The notes beneath the pieces were generated by a model. It was not told where the DNA came from and searched no databases. It saw only the letters and a list, made by a program, of their open reading frames with translations. Shown here one piece after another: positions 22,701 through 28,076 of a stretch of DNA of 32,666 nucleotides. The position numbers and the translations under genes were made by a program. Source of the DNA: a virus; IMG/VR virus record IMGVR_UViG_3300045978_000115, positions 1-32,666 of that record; one strand, given 5' to 3'. The stretch's first letter is position 1; each line of letters begins with the position of its first letter.

Positions 22701-23841
22701 GCTCGAAGGCGTTCTGGCCCATATTGGCTCCGAGATTGCCTTGAAGTTGGCCAGCAAACTGATTGCCCTGATTCTGGAGGCCTGAGAGCTGGGCCATGAT
22801 GCCAGGGGTCATCCACTGGTTCGCGGCATTGTTCATGTAGTTGAAGCCGTGAGTCTCCAGCGGGTTCCACCCAGCGGCCTGGTTGATGGCTTGCTGGGAG
22901 CTGTCGAGACCTTGCTGACCCATCTGACCGTACTGACCCAGCTGCTGGTTGACTTGTCCCTGGGCCCCAGCACCAGCGCCCAGGTTCAGATAGTTCTGGG
23001 CGGTGGTGTCAAGCCCACTCCACCCAGCAGCCCGCCAAGCTGCATCGCCGATGGCGCTCGACCAGTCAACCCCCATTTGCTGGTTGCCTTGGAGAGCGCT
23101 CTGGATACCCTGGGCCCCCTGTTGGCCTTGCTGCTGGAGGCCTGCAAGTTGGCTCTGGATGCCACTCGCGTTGTTGTAGGCGCCCCCCATGGTGTTCTGG
23201 ACACCACCCCACAGGTTCTCAGCGCCCATCTGCCGGTAGGCTTCACCCAGTTGCTGGTTACTCAGGCCCATCTGAGCCAGCTGGTTGTATCGCTGGTCGC
23301 CTTGACCGAAGGCACCAGTGATCTGGGACTCCCCCAGAATCCCCTGCATCCCACGAAGCTGGTTGAAGGCGTCAAAGTAGGTCTGCTGGGTCTGTCCCAC
23401 CTGGCCCTGGCCCTGGGCAAGGGCTTGCTGGCCCATTTGGAAGGCCCCTTGACCCTGTTGCTGGGCAGTCTGACCCATCTGCTGAAGCTGACCCGAAGAG
23501 CCCAGCATCCGGGCTTGGGCCTCGGCACCCTGCTGAAGACCACCCTGCCAAGCCCCGCCGTACTGAGCCTGAGCCTGAGCGAGGGCGTTATCCATGTTCC
23601 CGAGAGCCTGGCTCTCGAAGGTGTTGACCAGGGGCTGCTGGGGGCGGCCCTGGATGGTGTTGAGGAGGTTCTGTTCGCCAGTAGAAGGCTGAACGAGGCT
23701 GCTGGGAAGGCGAAGATAATTCGCGAGCGTGCCCCCAGCAGCTTGCAGATCAGTCGTCTGCTGAGACCGCATCCGGTTCAGATGCTGAAGGTCAGGGTCC
23801 TGCTGGTTGGACATGGACGTCGTGCCGCCTGCGCTACCCAC
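19702..23841 (-). CDS. Giant Gln/Gly/Ala-rich repeat protein, probable internal virion protein
   Basis: 1379 aa, the largest product in the window. The GTG at 23841 is chosen because AAGGAG lies nine bases upstream; a later ATG at 23814 lacks one. Residues 1-270 are Gln-rich. Residues about 271-678 are eight units of 51 residues (conserved Glu/Asp at 278, 329, 380, 431, 482, 533, 584 and 635). Residues 710-1141 are eight units of exactly 54 residues beginning (A)GQAGLQAG. The C-terminus (1150-1379) is Met/Asn-rich and ends in a hydrophobic Gly/Ala tail (QFGGQMLGTVIGAVAGGVT). Its place right after the capsid genes and its repeat architecture suggest an ejection or tape-measure-like protein. 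No enzyme motif is seen. Confidence 0.7.
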   Translation of the reverse strand: MGSAGGTTSMSNQQDPDLQHLNRMRSQQTTDLQAAGGTLANYLRLPSSLVQPSTGEQNLLNTIQGRPQQPLVNTFESQALGNMDNALAQAQAQYGGAWQGGLQQGAEAQARMLGSSGQLQQMGQTAQQQGQGAFQMGQQALAQGQGQVGQTQQTYFDAFNQLRGMQGILGESQITGAFGQGDQRYNQLAQMGLSNQQLGEAYRQMGAENLWGGVQNTMGGAYNNASGIQSQLAGLQQQGQQGAQGIQSALQGNQQMGVDWSSAIGDAAWRAAGWSGLDTTAQNYLNLGAGAGAQGQVNQQLGQYGQMGQQGLDSSQQAINQAAGWNPLETHGFNYMNNAANQWMTPGIMAQLSGLQNQGNQFAGQLQGNLGANMGQNAFEQQGMGLMGQASGDMGAGNISQALQALNLQGTQQSGQISQQMQGALGGNQFEQGGQQALATAMQQGNTQAIMQALQQLQQQGQQTAQGITAGLGQNMQQNQFEQQGQGALNQALSAGMTPQIMQQIQALAQSGNAGAQQIAQQLQAAMGGNQMEQMGMQAFNQSVGDMGAAQTSQRLQNQLGQASAAGQGVAAQLGANQNLTPQELQAQAALGQSYADQGMTGINQQLAQMNQQGGQNAAAIQQRLQQNMGLTGFEQWGQQNFDRATDPTGQLNAAQQYLEQVVGGELANRLQQGGLGGVRSGAYGEDLARAGADLILPILQNTQQLQGMAGQAGLQAGAGLRQAGVQTGGIEQGLLGQLLQSGLGAGQVGAGMLGDVRQAQTAAGQAGLAAEGQRRAAGVQGAGIQADLISQLMQGGIAGGQLDAAMSQAQRQAMTAQGQAGLQAGAQQRAAGIQAGGINADLLAQLGQQGLQGQGILSDLERARQATALGAGQAGLQAGQGLRQAGVQGAGIQADMMQQLLAQGTQGQGVAGDLERARQATALGAGQAQLQAGAQQRDAALRAGGIDAQMLQQMMQTGLGSQQINEQLNQAQRQAALQAGQTGVQAGADLRQAGIQSQGLNADFMSQLMQQGLQGQQLTAQMDAQRQASEQAAGQANLQQAMGQRQAGIQGQQAQNQLLAQLLQFGLGQGQLTSDMANQQRQGQLTAGQAGIQQAQGLRDSGLQVAGLQGDMLGQLLQSGVQGQGINADVLGQLMQSGVAGQGVNANMAQALMGGGLQGIGMGTDFTQNMAQNLMGANTANQNILGGLAGDTLGAQTQAFGIRQQDQNAALSALASMYGSQLGAQTDLANIGMSGANQWMGNMADIYGTQAAGESNWMNQLGLQQDRALDYSLGLQQNNLGMLGAANDQAAMRMGFGGQMEGREMDRINAALQAAGVGRMSNLENLLRESDYVQSIITGLPVSNQARMYQTTRNERDWAQFGGQMLGTVIGAVAGGVT
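20419..21714 (-). repeat. Eight 162-bp units coding a 54-residue repeat
   Basis: The GQAGL-type start of each unit recurs at residues 711, 765, 819, 873, 927, 981, 1035 and 1089, with no length change. Other fixed positions are the (R/Q)-x-(A/D)-(G/A) near unit position 13-16 and GGI/AGI near 20-22. Two adjacent units share LERARQATALGAGQA exactly, suggesting a more recent duplication there. Confidence 0.85.
21808..23031 (-). repeat. Eight 153-bp units coding a 51-residue repeat
   Basis: Units align on FEQQG-type motifs (NAFEQQG, NQFEQGG, NQFEQQG, NQMEQMG, GFEQWGQ) and, in the first two, on GWSGLDTT and GWNPLETH. All are spaced exactly 51 residues. Units are more diverged than in the 54-residue array, and the outer boundaries are approximate. 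Confidence 0.7.
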
Positions 23842-24346
23842 TCACAACAGCTCCTTCAACAGGGATACGGTGCAATGTGGCACTAATCTGTGTGCCGAAG
23901 ATTCGAGACATGGCCCTGGGGGACCGCTGACTGCCCCACAGGATGTAACTGGCTCCAGTATCGCGGGCCCACTGCTTGAGGTCTTCGATGTAGTCCTTCG
24001 CTACCTGGGGAGTGCTGTCAGTGCTGTTGTAACCAACCTGACAGAAGACCCACCGGCTGCCGCCCTCAGACTCCAGAGTGGAGAGGGCGAGGGCCACCAG
24101 CACACCATCTCCATCAACCATCAGGGTCAGACGAATGTAGGGATCATTGAAGATCACCCGAGCCAGGAGCCTGCGAAGCTGTTGGTGACCCCCGCGCTCG
24201 GGCCACTGGTCCTCGAAGCCACTCAGGAGGAAGCAGACCTGGGGCCATAGCTCTGTATGCTCCCGCAGAGTCAGATCAGGGTTAATGAGTAAGTTTGGGG
24301 GCCCTGCCACAAACTTTGCGGCGGAGCCGTCAAAGGTCAATGTCAC
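23834..24346 (-). CDS. Putative GNAT-like protein (second of two)
   Basis: About 170 aa. The start is uncertain: the GTG at 24346 overlaps the upstream gene by 17 bases and is the best standard codon, but translation might start later near LLINPDLT. The pattern FNDPYIRLTLMVDGDGVLVA, SRWVFCQVGYNSTDS, KDYIEDLKQWARDTGASYIL and then SRIFGTQISATLHRIPV resembles GNAT acetyltransferases (strand, cofactor strand, helix, strand, late FG). It lacks a clear acetyl-CoA P-loop, so activity is doubtful. It sits between the first acetyltransferase-like gene and the 1379-aa protein gene. Confidence 0.55.
   Translation of the reverse strand: MTLTFDGSAAKFVAGPPNLLINPDLTLREHTELWPQVCFLLSGFEDQWPERGGHQQLRRLLARVIFNDPYIRLTLMVDGDGVLVALALSTLESEGGSRWVFCQVGYNSTDSTPQVAKDYIEDLKQWARDTGASYILWGSQRSPRAMSRIFGTQISATLHRIPVEGAVVSG
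24310..24334 (-). repeat. 25-bp junction repeat, copy A
   Basis: Contains the stop codon of the first acetyltransferase-like gene. Inside it and just beyond is a near-palindrome, GCCGCAAA-G-TTTGTGGC. A weaker relative of the CAAA-TTTGCAGCG part occurs in the first codons of the capsid gene. Confidence 0.55.
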
Positions 24347-24794
24347 AGACCTTGATCTGGCGATAGAGCTTGAAGCCAAACTCATCTTCCCAGCCCTTGT
24401 CTCCTTTACCAGTAATCAGCACGAGCTTCGTGGCCCCGTTCTTCTGAGCCCATGTCTGGATGGCTTCCATGGCCGTCTTCTGGCCATTGCCCACGCCAGG
24501 GTCAGCCTTGATCTGGAGCACGGTGGCCCAGCAGGAGGATTGGTCCATGCCAAGCTGCGCCACGGCATGACCCACCACCTGAGACTTGTCGTTGACGAGG
24601 GCCAGGACCAACTGGGTGGGGTCCCCTTGGTAGAGACGGGTCATCACAGCCTTTGCGACGGCTTCGCTGCTGGTTTCAGGGCTCTGAGACTTAGCCGAGT
24701 CGAGCACCCGCTGGACGACGAAGGGCACCAGGAAGCCCGCTGAAGGGTCGTAGGGGTCGACCTTCGCGACAACAGCGTCGATAGGCTTAGCCAC
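24330..24794 (-). CDS. Putative GNAT-like acetyltransferase (first of two)
   Basis: 154 aa. The GTG at 24794 is chosen because GGAGG lies five bases upstream; an earlier in-frame start would run deep into the previous gene. The second half follows the GNAT order: TQLVLALVNDKSQVVGHAVA, ATVLQIKADPGVGNGQK (cofactor strand plus a P-loop-like G-x-G-x-G), AMEAIQTWAQKNGATKLVL and then EFGFKLYRQI. Such proteins transfer acetyl groups from acetyl-CoA. Here the target may be a virion or host protein. Inferred by pattern only. Confidence 0.6.
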   Translation of the reverse strand: MAKPIDAVVAKVDPYDPSAGFLVPFVVQRVLDSAKSQSPETSSEAVAKAVMTRLYQGDPTQLVLALVNDKSQVVGHAVAQLGMDQSSCWATVLQIKADPGVGNGQKTAMEAIQTWAQKNGATKLVLITGKGDKGWEDEFGFKLYRQIKVCDIDL

Positions 24795-25119
24795 GCTTGC
24801 CTCCACGCCGCTCGCGGGATTCAGTGATGGCCCGCTGATCGGCCTCAGCACGCTGACGATAGGCGTCCTGAATCATCTCTTGCGTCATGGGGCGGTTGCC
24901 GAAAATCGTGTCCATCACCTCCCTCACAGCCATCGCCACTTCGGGGCCGTGGCGGCGCTCAATCTCTGTGGCAACGATGATGCGGTTGTTCATGTCGAGC
25001 ATCCTCTGGTCCACGGTCTTGAACATCTCCAGGATGCTGATGTCATCATAGGATGAGCCCTCGGCCTCGGCGGTGATGACCTCGCCTGTGGCGCTCTGCT
25101 TTGACAGCGTAACCTTCAC
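24787..25119 (-). CDS. Small helical protein after the capsid genes (110 aa)
   Basis: ATGA overlap with the upstream gene. The N-terminus is beta-like (MKVTLSKQSATGEVITAEAE). The rest is helical and charged (ISILEMFKTVDQRMLDMNNR, VAMAVREVMDTIF, EMIQDAYRQRAEADQRAITE), ending in a basic tail GGKRG. It is placed where head-completion or capsid accessory genes usually lie. No family is recognised. Confidence 0.6.
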   Translation of the reverse strand: MKVTLSKQSATGEVITAEAEGSSYDDISILEMFKTVDQRMLDMNNRIIVATEIERRHGPEVAMAVREVMDTIFGNRPMTQEMIQDAYRQRAEADQRAITESRERRGGKRG

Positions 25120-25529
25120 TGTTTCCCTCCAACCCGCACGCCTGGAGCTGCAGCCTCCAGAGAGCGGTCAAATGTTTCATAGGCGACTTGGTGCTTACTG
25201 TAGCTACCGGGGTGACCACCGATGATGAAGGCTCGACCGTTGCGGTCGTAGAAGTCGTTCTCCACTTCAGCAGCCTGGCTATCGTTGCCCGAAAGCTGGC
25301 GGGCCAGGTCACCACGGACCTTGATCACGCCAGGGCCATAGACGATGCCGTTGATGTAGTGGCGGAAGCGGAGACGGATAGTGACGGGACGAGCCAGGTC
25401 CAAGGCTTCAAGACGCCTGGCCTCTTGCTCGGGGGTCAACGGCTTGACAACACGCTTGCGCTTCTTGAACTGGACAATCTCTCGCCCGCGTGCGTCGTAC
25501 TTGATAACGGGTTCCTTTTTCTTTGCCAT
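25116..25529 (-). CDS. Head-region structural protein, unknown (137 aa)
   Basis: The start is set at the ATG at 25529, giving MAKKKEPVIKYDARGREIVQ. A basic N-terminal arm is followed by a beta-rich core (RPVTIRLRFRHYINGIVYGP, GVIKVRGDLARQLSGND, NDFYDRNGRAFIIGGHPGSY). The position directly after the major capsid gene and the small beta domain suggest a capsid decoration, neck or head-completion protein. The identity is not certain. Confidence 0.6.
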   Translation of the reverse strand: MAKKKEPVIKYDARGREIVQFKKRKRVVKPLTPEQEARRLEALDLARPVTIRLRFRHYINGIVYGPGVIKVRGDLARQLSGNDSQAAEVENDFYDRNGRAFIIGGHPGSYSKHQVAYETFDRSLEAAAPGVRVGGKQ

Positions 25530-25570
25530 TGAGTAACCTTGTGCGGGGTCTTCCACAATGGGTGGGTGGA

Positions 25571-25589
25571 CCCCGCGAGGGGTTTTTGT
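25571..25589 (+). terminator. Short + strand terminator-like element
   Basis: CCCC-GCGA-GGGG followed by TTTTT reads as a weak intrinsic terminator on the + strand, extended by an outer A-T pair. On the - strand, the direction of the virion operon, it offers a stem without a T-run. It could block antisense transcription. Confidence 0.35.
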
Positions 25590-25602
25590 GTACCTAAGAG
25601 GT

Positions 25603-25630
25603 CCTAAGGTACGAGAAGGTTGACCTTAGG
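25603..25630 (-). other. Hairpin overlapping the capsid gene stop codon
   Basis: CCTAAGGT at 25603-25610 pairs perfectly with ACCTTAGG at 25623-25630 across 12 bases and covers the TAA of the capsid gene. A third related element (GTACCT...AGGTAC, 25590-25612) overlaps it, so two alternative folds exist. It probably stabilises the capsid mRNA end or lowers transcription into the next gene. Confidence 0.5.
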
Positions 25631-26933
25631 CGGGGAGCATCGCGCTGTAGGCGCTGCCGGTCTCAATGCGAGCGAAAAACGTGTTGTCAAGAATCCACGA
25701 TTTCCACATCACTTTGTGACCAACTTTGCGACCTTGCGCGAGAGGGTTACTCCAGGAGGAACCATCAGGAGTGATGTAGCTTTCCAGGCTCATCCCGTTC
25801 AGCTCAACACGCCCATGGCTATCCTTGCCGAAGACCCACGCGATAAACACCTCGATCTGATCCGCCGGGGATGCCGGGGCGATGGCCTCTGTGCCCGTTG
25901 GCTCAGTCGTCTGCACCACGGTGGCGCCCGCTGCCTGGCCAGACTTGACCAGGAAGAGGTTGCCGGTACCACCAGCAGCCGTCATGTAGATGTCATAACG
26001 GTAGTTGGTGGACGAGGGCATGACGAAGGTGAAGGACTCGTTATTGCCGGTTGCCGCAGAGGCAATGTTGGCCGAGGGGACGCTGATCTTCCGCTGCTGG
26101 TTGGAGTTGACATCACGAGCCACGACCACAAACTTGAAGTTCGTGGCCGAGGTGATGCTGCCTCCACCATCGGTGGCGGTGATCTGTGTCTTCTCTGCCG
26201 TCGCTGCACCTGTGGTGACCGCTGGAACACCCTTGAAGACCGGGAGGAAGTTCCCCCGGAGCCATCGCACGCCCATCCACACACCAATCTCTGCCTGTTC
26301 CAGACGTCGGACATTGGCAAAGTTGCTGGCTTGCTGGAACGTGGTGTCAGTCCCCAGGACATCACCCTCTTGCTGCGGAGCCATAACCCCGCCATAGAGG
26401 CCGCCTTCAAAGGACGCTGCACCCTGAGAGCGGAGGGCGGTCGTGGTCTTGAGGATCACGGCCGTCGACAGCTTGTCAGTGGCCACGAGACCACTGCGAA
26501 CAGTGACCGCAGCCGGGAAGAACACCTGGGTTCCTCCCAGCAACATCGCACCCAGTTCCCGCTCAAACATTTCTGCCATCGCGAGACCAGACCGCTCGTT
26601 CGCGATCTGCAAGGCTGGGTGGACGGTGGTGATCTGCGCCACATCGGTCAGCAGGACCACGAGGCCCCACTGCTCGACCGTCACGTCGACATTCTCAATC
26701 GACAGGGCTACCGCATCGGGGGGCGTCCCCTCAGTCAGGGTGGTCGTGGGCAGGGCGAGCCGCCGAGGCCTCGTCACCCGCAGAGTCTTGCTGGACCGCT
26801 GAGGGAGTTCAAAGCGGGTGGCGAACTTGCCGAGCACCATGTCGCGCTCTGCGAGTCGGTACACCTTCCGTGCGATGTGGACATTTGGAGCGTCGTTGGA
26901 CAACGCTGCAAAATTTGTTACCGCATCAGGCAT
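25626..26933 (-). CDS. Major capsid protein, N4-gp56 family type
   Basis: 435 aa. Diagnostic segments are KFATRFELPQRSSKTLRVTR, ALPTTTLTEGTPPDAVALSI, VDVTVEQWGLVVLLTDVAQI and RSGLAMAEMFERELGAMLLG. This order (basic strand, LTEG-P loop, Q-x-G-x-x-V-x-LTD strand, long helix) is that of N4-gp56 family HK97-fold capsid proteins. Residues about 240-340 carry an extra beta domain (TQITATDGGGSITSATNFKF, NNESFTFVMPSSTNYRYDIY) that may protrude from the shell. The ATG has AGAGAGG about 8 bases upstream. Many copies form the capsid. No protease gene is seen beside it. Confidence 0.85.
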   Translation of the reverse strand: MPDAVTNFAALSNDAPNVHIARKVYRLAERDMVLGKFATRFELPQRSSKTLRVTRPRRLALPTTTLTEGTPPDAVALSIENVDVTVEQWGLVVLLTDVAQITTVHPALQIANERSGLAMAEMFERELGAMLLGGTQVFFPAAVTVRSGLVATDKLSTAVILKTTTALRSQGAASFEGGLYGGVMAPQQEGDVLGTDTTFQQASNFANVRRLEQAEIGVWMGVRWLRGNFLPVFKGVPAVTTGAATAEKTQITATDGGGSITSATNFKFVVVARDVNSNQQRKISVPSANIASAATGNNESFTFVMPSSTNYRYDIYMTAAGGTGNLFLVKSGQAAGATVVQTTEPTGTEAIAPASPADQIEVFIAWVFGKDSHGRVELNGMSLESYITPDGSSWSNPLAQGRKVGHKVMWKSWILDNTFFARIETGSAYSAMLPA

Positions 26934-27048
26934 TCATTTTCACCTCTCTCTGTTGACAGTCTCAGGACTCAATCCCCATCATCCCTGTGGCCCATTGCCT
27001 AGGGGTGAGAGGGTCTGCTGACCGCTCAGCGTGTCACAGCCTTCACGG

Positions 27049-27189
27049 TCAAGGTGCTTGGTGCTCGTAGGAAGCAGGATGTGAGGACCCATGCATCTTC
27101 CAGCCTGCCTCCACTTCGATATGCCGGGCCTGGGAGCATCCAACCAGGAGAAGCATCAGCAGAATCGCCACATGAATCAGTGCCCTCAC
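27049..27189 (-). CDS. Small predicted lipoprotein between scaffold and capsid genes (46 aa)
   Basis: The frame fills the 260-bp gap before the capsid gene. MRALIHVAILLMLLLVGCSQ is a lipoprotein signal with lipobox LVGC, so the lipid-bearing cysteine would be residue 18. The short mature part is charged and His-rich (RHIEVEAGWKMHGSSHPASY). The GTG at 27189 lies very close to AAAGGAG, and a second in-frame GTG at 27171 is better spaced from GAGGG. Either start keeps the lipobox. It would be anchored in a host membrane. Possible roles are superinfection exclusion or lysis, neither shown by sequence. Confidence 0.6.
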   Translation of the reverse strand: MRALIHVAILLMLLLVGCSQARHIEVEAGWKMHGSSHPASYEHQAP

Positions 27190-27193
27190 TCCT

Positions 27194-27772
27194 TTAGAAG
27201 GGGACGTTCTTCAGTGCATTCTCTAGCTCTTCGTCAGTGGCATCGATAGCCGCCTTCATGGGCTGTCCAGGAGAACGGGTGAGGCCAGGACCCAGCATCG
27301 TGTTGTTCCGGGCTCTGGAGGCCGCGTCCTGGCGCTCCTTCATGGTCTTCTCAAGCAACTGGTCAAACAGCTCGCTGCCCCGCAGGTAGCTCCAGGCCTG
27401 CTCACGAGTGATGGGGCGTCCCCGGTTGGCCTGATCCATGACTACTTCCTCGATACGCTGGCGAAAGGGGGCGGCTTCAGGGCGGTTGGGGTAGAAGACT
27501 GCGGCATCAGCCGCCAGTTCAGCCTTGAGGTTGAGAAACTGGGCGATGGGAGCCAGGTACGGGGCCAAGACATCCCTGAGCGGGTCAGGCTGCGGCTGCT
27601 GCTGAGGCACTGGGACGTATTGGGGCTGGGGCCGGTACTGCTGAAGACCCTGCTGAACAGCCGTGGTGACGTGCTCTTGGAGAGCTTTCGGGTCATACTG
27701 CGGCTGCTGCGGTGCCTGAGCAGGCTGTTCAGCAGGCTGGTCTACATCAGTTCCCTGAAATTCGTCAGACAT
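27194..27772 (-). CDS. Putative capsid scaffolding protein
   Basis: 192 aa. The N-terminus is Gln/Pro-rich and disordered (EQPAQAPQQPQYDPKALQEH, VPVPQQQPQPDPLRD). It is followed by a helical core (LAPYLAPIAQFLNLKAELAA, ITREQAWSYLRGSELFDQLL), a basic segment (ERQDAASRARNN) and an acidic helix at the end (EELENALKNVPF). This composition and position, directly before the capsid gene, are usual for scaffolds, which guide shell assembly and leave before DNA entry. The leader (27773-27884) contains a GAGGGGTCCC/GGGCCCCTC stem-loop (27805-27814 with 27862-27870). Confidence 0.65.
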   Translation of the reverse strand: MSDEFQGTDVDQPAEQPAQAPQQPQYDPKALQEHVTTAVQQGLQQYRPQPQYVPVPQQQPQPDPLRDVLAPYLAPIAQFLNLKAELAADAAVFYPNRPEAAPFRQRIEEVVMDQANRGRPITREQAWSYLRGSELFDQLLEKTMKERQDAASRARNNTMLGPGLTRSPGQPMKAAIDATDEELENALKNVPF

Positions 27773-27884
27773 TCAAATGTGACCTCATAGTCCAAAATAG
27801 ATACGAGGGGTCCCAGCAGTGCGGGCCCTCCAGCCTGTGTCGGGGCAAGCTGGACACCGGTGGGCCCCTCACTTGTGAATACTG

Positions 27885-28076
27885 CTAACCTTGGTCGGTA
27901 TTGTCAAGAATGAGGGGGAGGCCTGGCAGCTCGTTCAAGAGGGCCCTGTAGACCTTGGCCTCGGCCTGCAACCGGTACAACTGAGGTAGCTCAGCATCCT
28001 CCATCTCGACATGGGCCATCATGAGACCCTTTTCGAGGCACTGCTTGATCTCTAGCCAGGTAGGATGGCGGGTCAC
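27885..28076 (-). CDS. Small helical protein after the portal gene (63 aa)
   Basis: ATGA overlap with the portal stop. The protein is helical (LEIKQCLEKGLMMAHVEMED, LYRLQAEAKVYRALLNEL) and ends LPLILDNTDQG. It has no signal peptide or cysteine cluster. It may be a small assembly factor. The function is unknown. The following 112 bases hold a GC-rich stem-loop but no gene. Confidence 0.6.
   Translation of the reverse strand: MTRHPTWLEIKQCLEKGLMMAHVEMEDAELPQLYRLQAEAKVYRALLNELPGLPLILDNTDQG

Noticed and set aside
22849-23886. Leu-rich + strand open frames opposite the 1379-aa repeat gene (also 20551-21477 and 21706-22320)
   Set aside because: They are the complement of CAG/CTG-rich Gln/Ala codons; the repeated Leu pattern follows from the sense-strand repeat.
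25620-27002. Long + strand open frame opposite the capsid gene (460 codons)
   Set aside because: It mirrors the well-supported capsid gene; high GC at third positions keeps the antisense frame open. Its product shows no family pattern.
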